The notes: generated by a model not told the origin, from the letters alone. Shown: positions 22,941-31,266, numbered from the stretch's first letter. The stretch is DNA of 64,000 nucleotides from Microbispora rosea (GCF_900156315.1 NZ_FTNI01000001.1:517258-581257); one strand, 5' to 3'. Made by a program: numbers and translations.

Positions 22941-24077
22941 CACGCCGTCGTCGTGGCGGCCCGCCGCACGCCCATCGGCACGGCCGGGCACGCGTTCCGG
23001 AGCCTGACGGCCGAGCGGCTCGCCGCGCCCGTCATCGAGACGGTCGCCCGCGACGTGGCGCATCTCGGCGTCCCGGTCGACGACGTGGTGCTGGGCAACT
23101 GCACGGGACCCGGGGGCAACCTCGCCCGGGTCTGCGCGCTGGCCGCGGGGATGGGTCACGAGGTGCCCGGCGTCACCGTCGACCGGCAGTGCGGCAGCGG
23201 GCTCGCCGCGATCCTGCTGGCCGCCCAGGCGGTGCGCTGCGGGGACGCGGACCTCGTCGTCGCCGGGGGCGTCGAGAGCGCCTCCACCGCGCCGCTGCGG
23301 GTTCGCCGGCGGGAGGGCGAGCCGGACGTGCCGTACGAGCGGGCGCCGTTCGCCCCCGAGGGGCACCCCGACCCGGACATGGGCCAGGCCGCCGAGGCGC
23401 TCGCCGCCGCGCGCGGCGTCACCAGGGAACGCCAGGACGCCTACGCCTGCCGGAGCCACGCCCGGGCGCTGGCCGCCCGGGAGGCCGGGCGCTTCGCCCG
23501 CGAGATCGTCCCCATCGGCGGCCGTACGGACGACCAGCGCCCGCGCGTGCTGCGGCCGCCGTCGCTGGCCCGGCTGCCCGCCGCGTTCGTGCCGGGGGGT
23601 ACCGTGACGGCCGGCAACTCCTCTCCGGTGAGCGACGGCGCCGCGGCCGTCGCGGTCGTGCCCGAGCGGCTGCGTGCCGCGGCCGGCCTGCCCGGCCTGC
23701 GGCTGCTGGCGGGCGCCGTCGCCGGCTGCGACCCCGCGCTGCCCGGGTGGGGGCCGGTGCCCGCCGTACGGCGGGTGCTGCGGCGGACCGGCACGGACCT
23801 GGCGAGGGTGGCGGCGGTGGAGATCGTGGAGGCGTTCGCGGCGCAGGTGCTCGCGGTCACCGACGCGCTCGGCCTCGATCCCCTCGATGCGGACTCCGAG
23901 CGCGTGTGCGCCGACGGCGGCGCGCTCGCCCTCGGCCACCCCTGGGGCGCGAGCGGCGCCGTGGTGGTGACCCGGCTGTTCAGCCGGCTCCTAGGGGCGC
24001 CGCAGGGGACGCTGGGCCTGGCGGCGGTGGCGGTCGGCGGCGGTCTCGGGATCGCCGCCCTGTTCGAGGTGGTGTGA
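22932..24077 (+). CDS. Thiolase-family protein with altered active site
   Basis: A 381-residue thiolase-fold protein. The acyl-accepting nucleophile Cys87 (VDRQCGSGLAA) and the catalytic His336 (ALALGHPWGASG) are present. Two other active-site elements are changed: the NEAF asparagine is Val299 (EIVEAFAAQ), and the second catalytic cysteine of CxGGG is Ala367 (AVAVGGGLG). A standard Claisen condensation or thiolysis is therefore doubtful; acyl transfer is more likely. It starts at ATG 22932 inside a tandem repeat and abuts the ATPase gene without a gap, so it is firmly part of the biotin operon. It corresponds in position to Bacillus yhfS. Confidence 0.87.
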   Translation: MDEHAVVVAARRTPIGTAGHAFRSLTAERLAAPVIETVARDVAHLGVPVDDVVLGNCTGPGGNLARVCALAAGMGHEVPGVTVDRQCGSGLAAILLAAQAVRCGDADLVVAGGVESASTAPLRVRRREGEPDVPYERAPFAPEGHPDPDMGQAAEALAAARGVTRERQDAYACRSHARALAAREAGRFAREIVPIGGRTDDQRPRVLRPPSLARLPAAFVPGGTVTAGNSSPVSDGAAAVAVVPERLRAAAGLPGLRLLAGAVAGCDPALPGWGPVPAVRRVLRRTGTDLARVAAVEIVEAFAAQVLAVTDALGLDPLDADSERVCADGGALALGHPWGASGAVVVTRLFSRLLGAPQGTLGLAAVAVGGGLGIAALFEVV

Positions 24078-24752
24078 GTGATCCGGCTGGAGGACGTCCA
24101 TGTGCGGCTCGGGCAGCGCGAGGTGCTGCGCGGCGTCACGGCCTCGCTGACCGAGCGCCGCGTGGGTGTGGTCGGGGCCAACGGCTCGGGCAAGAGCACG
24201 CTCGCCCGTCTCGTCAACGGCCTGGTCCTGCCGTCGTCGGGCACCGTGACGGTGTCCGGGCTCGACACCCGCCGCCACGCGGCCCGCATCAGGCGCGGCG
24301 TGGGGTTCGTGTTCACCGACCCGGACGCGCAGATCGTGATGCCGACGGTGGCCGAGGACGTGGCCTTCTCGCTGCGCCGCAAGGGGCTGACCCGCGAGGA
24401 GGTCGAGCGCCGGGTGCGGGAGATCCTGGAGAGGTACGGTCTGGGCGAGCACGCCGACCACCCCGCGCATCACCTGTCAGGCGGTCAGAAGCAGCTGCTC
24501 GCCCTCTGCTCGGTCCTGGTGCTCGAACCGGAGATCCTGGTCATGGACGAGCCGACCACGCTGCTCGACCTGCGCCACTCCCGGCAGGTCGCCGCGCTGC
24601 TGCGGACGCTTCCGCAACAGGTGGTCGTGGTGACCCACGACCTCCCGCTGCTGGAGGACTTCGACCGCGTGCTCGTGATCGACGAGGGGCGGATCGTCGC
24701 CGACGCCGAGCCCGCCGCCGCGATCGGCCACTACAGGAAGACGATGGCGTGA
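24078..24752 (+). CDS. bioM: ECF transporter ATPase (BioM-like)
   Basis: A 224-residue ABC ATPase from GTG 24078. Walker A is GANGSGKST, the Q-loop is FTDPDAQIV, the signature is LSGGQKQ, Walker B is ILVMDEPTT and the H-loop is VTHD. It energises vitamin uptake together with the T-component encoded next and the BioY S-component. Its stop overlaps the next start by 4 bases (GTGA). A single ATPase gene implies a homodimer, as in BioMNY. The CbiO/EcfA family as a whole is certain; the biotin-specific name rests on context. Confidence 0.88.
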   Translation: MIRLEDVHVRLGQREVLRGVTASLTERRVGVVGANGSGKSTLARLVNGLVLPSSGTVTVSGLDTRRHAARIRRGVGFVFTDPDAQIVMPTVAEDVAFSLRRKGLTREEVERRVREILERYGLGEHADHPAHHLSGGQKQLLALCSVLVLEPEILVMDEPTTLLDLRHSRQVAALLRTLPQQVVVVTHDLPLLEDFDRVLVIDEGRIVADAEPAAAIGHYRKTMA

Positions 24753-25354
24753 GCGGGCTCACCGGCGCCTACGTTCCCGGCGATTCGCTCCTGCACCGGC
24801 TGCCCGCCGGGGCCAAGCTCGCCGGGCTCGCCGTGTCCTGCACGGCGCTCCTGCTGCTGCGCGCGCCCGCGGCGCTGGCGGGCGCGGCGGCCGCCGTCGT
24901 GCTGCTGTACGCCGTCTCCGGGGTCGGGCCCGCCGCGGCCTGGGCGCAGGTGCGGCCCGTCCGCTGGTTCGCAGTGGCCCTGTTCGGCGTGCAGCTGGTG
25001 TTCGCGGACCTGTCCACGGCGGCGTCCTCGACGCTCCGGGTCGTGCTCGCCGTCGCCCTGGCCGGTCTGGTCACCCTCACGACGCGCACCGGCGCCCTCA
25101 TGGCCACTCTGGAGCGCTGGCTCGCCCCCGCCAGGTTCGCGGGCCTCGATCCGTTCCGTCTGTCGCTGCTGCTGTCCCTCACGCTCCGGAGCGTGCCGGT
25201 GATCGCGGATCTGGTCACCCGGGTGCGGGAGGCCCAGCGCGCCAGAGGGGTCGAACGGAGCCCGCGCGCCTTCGCCGTCCCGCTGGTGGTGGGCGCCCTG
25301 CGGCACGCCGACGCGCTGGGCGAGGCGCTCGCCGCGCGCGGTCTCGACGACTGA
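24749..25354 (+). CDS. bioN: ECF transporter transmembrane T-component (BioN-like)
   Basis: A 201-residue membrane protein from GTG 24749, overlapping the ATPase stop by 4 bases. Hydrophobic segments are followed by the cytoplasmic coupling helices, with two Ala-Arg-Gly motifs (REAQRARGVE and ALAARGLDD) that dock on the ATPase grooves, diagnostic of EcfT proteins. The length fits BioN. It is the last gene of the operon and converges with the inositol-phosphatase-like gene 17 bases further on. Confidence 0.87.
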   Translation: MSGLTGAYVPGDSLLHRLPAGAKLAGLAVSCTALLLLRAPAALAGAAAAVVLLYAVSGVGPAAAWAQVRPVRWFAVALFGVQLVFADLSTAASSTLRVVLAVALAGLVTLTTRTGALMATLERWLAPARFAGLDPFRLSLLLSLTLRSVPVIADLVTRVREAQRARGVERSPRAFAVPLVVGALRHADALGEALAARGLDD

Positions 25355-25371
25355 CCCGGGTCGGCGGAGAG

Positions 25372-26214
25372 TCAGAGCGGCGGCAGGGCGGGCGCCAGGC
25401 GGCGGGCCTCGGCGACCAGGTCGAGCAGGTCCCCGACCAGGGCGGGCGGCCCGGCCACGAAGCTGCGATCCTCGGGCGGGCCCTCGGCGGACGCCTCGAA
25501 AGGCCCGCCGTCGAGCCCCAGGATCTCCACGCCGGCCTCCTGCGCGATCAGGGCCCCGGCGGGCAGGTCGAGTCCCTCCGCGCGGTAGCCGATCATGCCG
25601 TCGATGTCGCCCCGCGCGAGCATGGCCCAGCACAGCAGCGGCGCCCAGAGCTGGAGCACCCGCCGGGCGCGGGCGTCCATCGTCATCTTCAGCGCCCGCG
25701 CCGCCGGGTCCAGGCGGGAGACCCCGTGGCCCTGCGTCCAGGCCAGCACCGGCCCGTGCCGGAGGTCGCGCCGCGGCGGCCCGGTCAGCGGCCCCGCCGG
25801 CCCGCGGGCCCCGGCGCCGCTGACGGCCGACCAGGTGCGGCCGGAGAGCGGCTCGTGGACCACCCCGAGCACCGGGCGGCCGTCCGCGCACAGCGCCAGG
25901 CCCACGACGTACGCGGGGAGGCCGATGGCCACGTTGTTCGTGCCGTCGAGCGGGTCGACCAGCCAGGTCCATCCGCCGTCCGGGCGGTCACCGCGGTGGA
26001 CGCCCGACTCCTCGGCCACGATCCGGTGGGAGGGGAACTCGGCCCTGATGCGGTCGAGGATCAGCTTCTCGCAGGCCAGGTCGAGGTCGGTCACGACGTC
26101 GCCCGACCCGCCCTTGTCGTGGACGGCGACCGCTCCCGGCGCGCTCTCGCGCAGCACGGACCCGGCGGCCAGGGCGGCCTCGACGGCTACCCGCCTGGCG
26201 TGTTCGAGGTCCAC
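25372..26214 (-). CDS. Inositol monophosphatase family phosphatase
   Basis: A 280-residue Mg-dependent phosphatase from GTG 26214, which has AGGAGG six bases upstream. The metal-site motifs are complete: IVAEESG (Glu68/Glu69), WLVDPLDGTNNVAIGLP (Asp87, Asp90) and a C-terminal GLDLPAGALIAQEAG. Members act on inositol-1-phosphate, fructose-1,6-bisphosphate, 3'-phosphoadenosine nucleotides or histidinol phosphate; the sequence does not single one out. It is the last gene of a three-gene operon and overlaps the cupin gene by 28 bases. The context (membrane protein plus cupin) hints at a signalling or sulfur-metabolism role rather than inositol synthesis, which is inference. Confidence 0.88.
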   Translation of the reverse strand: MDLEHARRVAVEAALAAGSVLRESAPGAVAVHDKGGSGDVVTDLDLACEKLILDRIRAEFPSHRIVAEESGVHRGDRPDGGWTWLVDPLDGTNNVAIGLPAYVVGLALCADGRPVLGVVHEPLSGRTWSAVSGAGARGPAGPLTGPPRRDLRHGPVLAWTQGHGVSRLDPAARALKMTMDARARRVLQLWAPLLCWAMLARGDIDGMIGYRAEGLDLPAGALIAQEAGVEILGLDGGPFEASAEGPPEDRSFVAGPPALVGDLLDLVAEARRLAPALPPL

Positions 26215-26840
26215 AGGCTCCTCCTGGCCAGCTCGGCGGCACGTGCGGTCTCGGCGTCGTCGAGGCGTTCCCGCCTGACGTGATGGAGGGGGGTGGCGAT
26301 CGGCCCGAGCGACAGGTCGTTCAGCCCCGGCCGGCCACGGCCGAGCGCCACGGTGGCGGCCTCGCCGTCCTCGGGGATGACGCTGCTGTGGAAGGCCCCC
26401 GCGGCGAGCGTGTAGGTGTCCCCGGCGGCGAACAGCTCGGCGCGTCCCGGGGCGTACGCCACGGTCCTCGGGGTGGGGCGGATCACGTCGCCCGACGGGG
26501 TGCTGACGACCTCGAAGACGCGGTGGGTGGGTGACCCGGTGGTGTCGGTCACCACGGCGTGGACGTTGCGCACCTGGCCGTACAGGACGTGGCTGACCAG
26601 GTCCCAGCTGTGGCAGTGGACCTGGGAGGTGGTGCTGCGGGCGCGCCGGGCGGCGGCGGTCCACAGGTGCACGCACGCCCCGAGGTCTCCCTCGCGGACC
26701 AGCGGCAGGCAGAGGAATCCCAGCGGATGCCGCACCCCCCGCACGCCCGAGCCGCCCGCCGAGATCTCGCCGAGCACGCGCAGGGCCCACTCGCGGGCGC
26801 CTCCGCCGTCGAGCACGTCGAGAACGTCGCCGTATCTCAT
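26187..26840 (-). CDS. Cupin-like metal-binding protein, function unknown
   Basis: A 217-residue protein from ATG 26840. The central part looks like a small beta-barrel: TSQVHCHSWDLVSHVLYG supplies His75, His77 and His84, and AAGAFHSSV supplies His150, a layout like the two cupin motifs and like thiol/amine dioxygenases. The N-terminus is helical. The last residues ([13 protein letters not shown]) overlap the phosphatase start, and its own ATG overlaps the stop of the upstream membrane-protein gene by 4 bases. I do not recognise a named family; a metal-dependent dioxygenase or sensor is the best guess. Confidence 0.75.
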   Translation of the reverse strand: MRYGDVLDVLDGGGAREWALRVLGEISAGGSGVRGVRHPLGFLCLPLVREGDLGACVHLWTAAARRARSTTSQVHCHSWDLVSHVLYGQVRNVHAVVTDTTGSPTHRVFEVVSTPSGDVIRPTPRTVAYAPGRAELFAAGDTYTLAAGAFHSSVIPEDGEAATVALGRGRPGLNDLSLGPIATPLHHVRRERLDDAETARAAELARRSLWTSNTPGG

Positions 26841-27874
26841 GGCGCGTACGGATCCTTGGCGCGCAGCGCCTTGCGGGTGACCTCGACCACGTCGCGGTCG
26901 GTGAACGACTTGGGCAGGGGGAGGTCGACGCGGTCGAACAGTCTGCGGACCTCCTCGACGGTCGGCTCGTCGCTCAGCGGCACCGACCGGTAGCGGTCGA
27001 TCGCCACGCGGCGGGCCTGCTCGAAGCTCGTGCGCAGCTCGGTGCCGCAGCTCTCGTAGAAGAACGAGCCGCTGAAGGCGATGATGGCCCGGTTGGGGTC
27101 CTCGGACGTCATGATCAGGGCGCGGCCCGACATGTCCCAGCGGAAGGTCGTCATGACCGGCGAGAGCCCCACCGCGATGTCGAGCAGGCCGTACCGCTGG
27201 CGATACCAGAACGCGGCCAGGACGCTCGCGTACGACTCCTTCCTGGCCCGGTCGGTCGTCCACAGCTCACCGGTGCCGTCCGGTCGGTCCGACAGCGACC
27301 TGCGGTAGTGCGCGTAGCTCTCGCACACCGCCGCGTCCGTCGGGTCGATGATCTCCAGCCGGACCGTGAGGTGCCGCTTCTCGCGCCGGGCGGCGGCCAC
27401 GCACTCGGGCAGCGTGACGGCGCGCATGTAGGTGCCGGTGCCGCCCTTGAACGTCCAGCGGTCGGTGCCCCTGCGGGCGTCCGCGTGCGCCTGCGCGATC
27501 TCGTGCTGGCTGCCCAGAATGCGGATGACCGTCATGTCCTCCAGGGCCCGGCGGGTGCCCGCGACCAGGTCCTCCAGCTCGTCGAGGCGGTCCAGGCGTT
27601 CGGGCAGCCGCGCGAGGACGCCGGAGGTCGCGTGCATGGCCTCCTCGACGGGCTCCTGCCGGACCCGGTCGCGCAGCAGCGCGGTCGCGACGAGGGCCAG
27701 GACGACCAGAGTGGTGCCGCTGACGAGCTGCGTCCTCACCTTGTCGGGGATCACTTCGTCGGGCAGCACGCCGAGGACACCCACCGCCACGGCCAGCACG
27801 AGGGCGATGGCCCCGTCGACGTTCTTGGCCGCCCACGCGAGCGACTGGCCGACGGCACTCCGCAACCCCGCCAT
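26837..27874 (-). CDS. Two-TM membrane protein with large cytoplasmic domain, function unknown
   Basis: A 345-residue protein. Two closely spaced membrane helices (about 20-38 and 49-67) are followed by a coiled segment (VEEAMHATSGVLARLPERLDRLDELEDLV) and a soluble domain with the distinctive run DRWTFKGGTGTYMRAVTLPE (residues 138-157), then LEIIDPTDAAVCESYAHYRRSL and IIAFSGSFFYESCGTEL. The topology resembles two-helix membrane sensors coupled to cytoplasmic effectors in bacterial conflict systems, but no domain name can be assigned with confidence. It is the first gene of an operon with a cupin and an IMPase-like phosphatase. ATG 27874 is part of a short duplication (atggcgggg twice in 25 bases). 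Confidence 0.75.
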   Translation of the reverse strand: MAGLRSAVGQSLAWAAKNVDGAIALVLAVAVGVLGVLPDEVIPDKVRTQLVSGTTLVVLALVATALLRDRVRQEPVEEAMHATSGVLARLPERLDRLDELEDLVAGTRRALEDMTVIRILGSQHEIAQAHADARRGTDRWTFKGGTGTYMRAVTLPECVAAARREKRHLTVRLEIIDPTDAAVCESYAHYRRSLSDRPDGTGELWTTDRARKESYASVLAAFWYRQRYGLLDIAVGLSPVMTTFRWDMSGRALIMTSEDPNRAIIAFSGSFFYESCGTELRTSFEQARRVAIDRYRSVPLSDEPTVEEVRRLFDRVDLPLPKSFTDRDVVEVTRKALRAKDPYAP

Positions 27875-28114
27875 AGGTCAGCCCCGCCATCCCGTCAGTG
27901 TCGGCCCCGACTCGAATCGTAACGACAGGGTCATGGTCCGGCAAAGGGTTCGCCCGACGGGGTGCGGCGGTCCGCGGGCGGGGGCCGGGGCGGGCATCGG
28001 GGCCGGAATTGTCGGTCGCCGCGCGTAGGTTATGGAGGTGAACCGGAGCGGGCGTGAGCGCCTCTGTGCGGCCGCCTGCGCCGGTGGACGGGGCGATTGA
28101 GGAGCTGAGCGGCG

Positions 28115-30226
28115 ATGACATCCATGATGGACCTGAACCGGAAGGTCGCGCCCTTCCAGGTCGTCACCGACATGACGCCGTCCGGCGACCAGCCGGCGGC
28201 GATCGAGGCGCTGGAGCGCCGGGTCAGGGCCGGTGAGAAGGACACAGTCCTGCTCGGCGCGACCGGCACCGGCAAGACCGCGACGGTGGCGTGGCTCATC
28301 GAGCGGGTGCAACGCCCGACGCTGGTCATGCAGCCGAACAAGACGCTCGCCGCCCAGTTCGCCAACGAGCTGCGCGAGATGCTGCCGAACAACGCCGTCG
28401 AATACTTCGTGTCGTACTACGACTACTACCAGCCCGAGGCGTACGTCCCGCAGAGCGACACCTACATCGAGAAGGACTCCTCGATCAACGAGGAGGTCGA
28501 GCGGCTGCGCCACTCGGCGACCTGGTCGCTGGTGTCGCGCCGCGACGTGGTGGTGGTCGCCTCCGTCTCCTGCATCTACGGCCTGGGCACGCCACAGGAG
28601 TACGTCGACCGGATGGTCGGGCTCAAGGTCGGCCAGCAGATCGAGCGCGACCAGTTGCTGCGGCGGCTGGTCGACATGCAGTACACGCGCAACGACCTGG
28701 CCTTCACCCGGGGCACCTTCCGGGTGCGCGGCGACACGGTCGAGGTCATCCCGGTCTACCAGGAGCTGGCCGTCCGCATCGAGATGTTCGGCGACGAGAT
28801 CGAGAAGCTGGCGACGCTGCACCCGCTGACCGGCGAGGTCGTCGGCGAGGACGACGAGCTGCACATCTTCCCCGCCTCCCACTACGTGGCCGGTCCCGAG
28901 CGGATGGAGCGGGCCATCGCCGGCATCGAGGCGGAGCTCGTCGAGCGGCTCGCCGACCTGGAGCGGCAGGGCAAGCTGCTGGAGGCCCAGCGGCTGCGCA
29001 TGCGCACCACCTACGACATCGAGATGATGCGCCAGGTCGGCACCTGCGCCGGGATCGAGAACTACTCGCGGCACATCGACGGCCGTGAGGCGGGCACCGC
29101 GCCGCACACGCTGCTCGACTTCTTCCCCGACGACTTCCTGCTCGTGCTGGACGAGTCGCACCAGACAGTCCCCCAGATCGGCGCGATGTACGAGGGCGAC
29201 GCCTCGCGCAAGCGGACGCTGGTCGACCACGGGTTCCGCCTGCCGTCGGCGATGGACAACCGCCCGCTCAAGTGGGAGGAGTTCCTGGAGCGCATCGGCC
29301 AGACCGTCTACCTGTCCGCCACGCCGGGGTCGTACGAACTGGGCCGGAGCAAGGGCGAGGTCGTGGAGCAGGTCATCCGCCCCACCGGCCTGATCGATCC
29401 CGAGGTGATCATCAAGCCCACCAAGGGCCAGATCGACGACCTCATGGAGGAGATCCGGGCCAGGGCGGAGCGGGACGAGCGGGTCCTGGTCACCACGCTG
29501 ACCAAGAAGATGGCCGAGGACCTCACCGACTACCTGCTCGACAACGGCATCCGGGTCCGCTACCTGCACAGCGAGGTCGACACGCTGCGCCGCATCGAGC
29601 TGCTGCGCGAGCTGCGCATGGGCGAGTTCGATGTGCTGGTCGGCATCAACCTGCTGCGTGAGGGCCTCGACCTGCCCGAGGTGTCGCTGGTGTCGATCCT
29701 CGACGCCGACAAGGAGGGCTTCCTGCGCTCGGAGACCTCGCTCATCCAGACGATCGGCCGCGCGGCCCGCAACGTGTCCGGCCAGGTCCACATGTACGCC
29801 GACAAGATCACGCCGAGCATGGAGCGGGCGATCGAGGAGACCAACCGGCGCCGGGCCAAGCAGATCGCCTACAACGAGGCGCACGGCATCGACCCGCAGC
29901 CGCTGCGCAAGAAGATCGCCGACATCCTGGACAGCCTCGTGCGCGAGGACGCCGACACCGCACAGCTTCTCGGCGGCGCCGGGCGCCAGCAGTCTCGCGG
30001 CAAGGCGCCGGTGCCGGGCCTCGCGTCCCGTGGCGCGGGCCAGCACGCGAAGGCGATCGCGGGGGAGATGCCGCGCGCCCAGCTGGAGTCGCTGATCGAG
30101 TCGCTGACCGAGCAGATGCACAACGCCGCCGCCGACCTGCAGTTCGAGGTCGCGGCGCGGCTGCGCGACGAGATCAAGGAGCTCAAGCGGGAGGTCCGCG
30201 ACATGCGCGAGGCCGGCGTGAAGTAA
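28115..30226 (+). CDS. uvrB: UvrABC system protein B
   Basis: DNA damage-recognition helicase of nucleotide excision repair, 703 residues. ATG 28115 has GAGGAG ten bases upstream; ATG 28127 or 28124 (MMDLNRKV) is also possible. Walker A is [12 protein letters not shown]; the beta-hairpin region is [25 protein letters not shown]; Walker B/DEAD-like is [10 protein letters not shown]; motif VI is [13 protein letters not shown]. The C-terminal UVR motif ([17 protein letters not shown]) contacts UvrC. TAGGTT (28027-28032) may be the -10 of an approximately 75-base leader. No LexA box (TCGAAC-N4-GTTCGA type) was found upstream. It follows coaE in the conserved order, but 19 kb away. Confidence 0.98.
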   Translation: MTSMMDLNRKVAPFQVVTDMTPSGDQPAAIEALERRVRAGEKDTVLLGATGTGKTATVAWLIERVQRPTLVMQPNKTLAAQFANELREMLPNNAVEYFVSYYDYYQPEAYVPQSDTYIEKDSSINEEVERLRHSATWSLVSRRDVVVVASVSCIYGLGTPQEYVDRMVGLKVGQQIERDQLLRRLVDMQYTRNDLAFTRGTFRVRGDTVEVIPVYQELAVRIEMFGDEIEKLATLHPLTGEVVGEDDELHIFPASHYVAGPERMERAIAGIEAELVERLADLERQGKLLEAQRLRMRTTYDIEMMRQVGTCAGIENYSRHIDGREAGTAPHTLLDFFPDDFLLVLDESHQTVPQIGAMYEGDASRKRTLVDHGFRLPSAMDNRPLKWEEFLERIGQTVYLSATPGSYELGRSKGEVVEQVIRPTGLIDPEVIIKPTKGQIDDLMEEIRARAERDERVLVTTLTKKMAEDLTDYLLDNGIRVRYLHSEVDTLRRIELLRELRMGEFDVLVGINLLREGLDLPEVSLVSILDADKEGFLRSETSLIQTIGRAARNVSGQVHMYADKITPSMERAIEETNRRRAKQIAYNEAHGIDPQPLRKKIADILDSLVREDADTAQLLGGAGRQQSRGKAPVPGLASRGAGQHAKAIAGEMPRAQLESLIESLTEQMHNAAADLQFEVAARLRDEIKELKREVRDMREAGVK

Positions 30227-30267
30227 ACGGCGCGGCGACCCGCGATCACCGGCCCGGTGACCCCATT

Positions 30268-30381
30268 TCAGTCGGGCCGCACGACCACGCCGTAGTCGCC
30301 CGGGCCCCTCGGCTCGGGCGGCATCGCCTCACGCCCGCCCTTGCGGCCGAATTTCTGCTTCGGCGAATTCTGGTGAATCAT
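30268..30381 (-). CDS. Possible small protein (37 residues), unknown
   Basis: ATG 30381 opens a 38-codon frame reading MIHQNSPKQKFGRKGGREAM, then PPEPRGPGDYGVVVRPD. Nearly all third positions are G or C, the reading is free of Ala/Arg shadow repeats, and the stop is followed by no other gene on that strand. It is basic at the N-terminus and ends with a short hydrophobic GVVV. No strong ribosome-binding site is visible (ctctagagc before ATG). It converges with uvrB. It is offered as a candidate because its composition is protein-like; it may equally be chance. Confidence 0.4.
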   Translation of the reverse strand: MIHQNSPKQKFGRKGGREAMPPEPRGPGDYGVVVRPD

Positions 30382-30532
30382 GCTCTAGAGCCACTGGTAG
30401 GCGAAGTGTGAAAACCCGGCCGAATTCTCGGTGTTCTCACTGCGCCGAAAACGGAGCCGGTCACGTGGAAACAAGCGGGTGCGGCTCCGAACGCGATTGA
30501 CCTGGTGCGTTGCAGGGAAGGCATTCGTCGGC

Positions 30533-30584
30533 GTGTGGATGAACGTCCACACATCATGGGGGCCGCTTGTTCGAGCGGCCCCCA
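30533..30584 (+). promoter_or_regulatory. Two adjacent RNA hairpins in the lipoprotein leader
   Basis: A first stem pairs gtgtgga (30533-30539) with tccacac (30546-30552). A second pairs tgggggccgct (30557-30567) with agcggccccca (30574-30584), an uninterrupted 11-bp stem with a six-base loop. They lie 32 bases before the lipoprotein ATG. No U-tract follows, so a leader structure or a factor-assisted terminator is more likely than a simple intrinsic terminator. The surrounding 30382-30532 shows nothing coding. Confidence 0.65.
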
Positions 30585-30615
30585 CCGGGCGAATCCGTCT
30601 GTGGCAATCGGGGAA

Positions 30616-31158
30616 ATGATGCGTTCGACGACAATCGCGTCCAGCTATTACGTCCGCCTCGTGCTCAGTGCCGGGTCGGTGACCGCGCTTCTCGCCGGTT
30701 GCGGCGAGATTCCGGCGCGGTCGTTCGCCGCGGTGCCGATGAGCCGGCCGGTCGCGTTCGCTCCGCTCTCGCCGAGCCCGTCCGCGACGCCCGTACCGTC
30801 GCCCTCGCTCAGCCCGTCGGCGACGCCGGGCGACTTCGCCGGGTGCCGGGACGGCGACTGCGAGGTGCGGGTGCGCGAGGGGGACCGCATCCCGATCGAC
30901 CCGAGTCTGGGCGTCGACCAGATCACTGTCGTGGGCCTGCGGGGAGACGCAGTCAGGCTCTCCTTCACCGGCACCTCGACGGTCGTCGACGGCGGGAACA
31001 TCACCATCAGCCGGACCTGCGACAACGACCGCTGCCGGGTCAGGGGAGCGGTGACGATCAGCACCAGCAGGCCGGGCCGCATCGGCGACGTCGCCCTGCG
31101 GCTCGCGCAGGTCGCGGGTGACACCGCCGTGCTGGTGCTCGAGCCCGCGACCCGGTAA
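30616..31158 (+). CDS. Putative secreted lipoprotein
   Basis: A 180-residue protein from ATG 30616 (ATG 30619 also possible; GGGGA lies just upstream). The signal peptide MMRSTTIASSYYVRLVLSAG ends at the lipobox LLAGC, so the mature protein is lipid-anchored at the cysteine. A Pro/Ser/Thr/Ala linker (SPSPSATPVPSPSLSPSATP) follows. A compact domain then contains four cysteines (CRDGDCEVRV and CDNDRCRVRG), probably two disulfides, with alternating hydrophobic strands. No family recognised. It probably acts at the cell surface; the partner is unknown. Confidence 0.8.
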   Translation: MMRSTTIASSYYVRLVLSAGSVTALLAGCGEIPARSFAAVPMSRPVAFAPLSPSPSATPVPSPSLSPSATPGDFAGCRDGDCEVRVREGDRIPIDPSLGVDQITVVGLRGDAVRLSFTGTSTVVDGGNITISRTCDNDRCRVRGAVTISTSRPGRIGDVALRLAQVAGDTAVLVLEPATR

Positions 31159-31168
31159 GGCGACCGGC

Positions 31169-31266
31169 CCCGCTCTCCGGCCCGCTCTCCGGCCCGCTCT
31201 CCGGCCCGCTCTCCGGCCCGCTCTCCGGCAACGAGGGCCGGCCCGCTCTCCGGCAACGAGGGCCGG
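31169..31266. repeat. Nested tandem repeats after the lipoprotein gene
   Basis: Five perfect copies of the 12-base unit cccgctctccgg run from 31169 to 31228. The last of them starts a 25-base unit (the 12-mer plus caacgagggccgg) that is itself present twice, 31217-31241 and 31242-31266. The rest of the 330-base gap to the Rrf2 gene (31267-31461) holds no recognisable gene. In the other frames the repeats merely encode Arg-Pro-Ala strings. Confidence 0.9.

Noticed and set aside
27900..28114. LexA/SOS box upstream of uvrB
   Set aside because: The nearest sequence (tcgaatcgtaacgac) does not match the TCGAAC-N4-GTTCGA pattern in both arms.
31169..31266. CRISPR array
   Set aside because: Units are contiguous 12- and 25-base tandem repeats with no unique spacers and no cas genes in the window.
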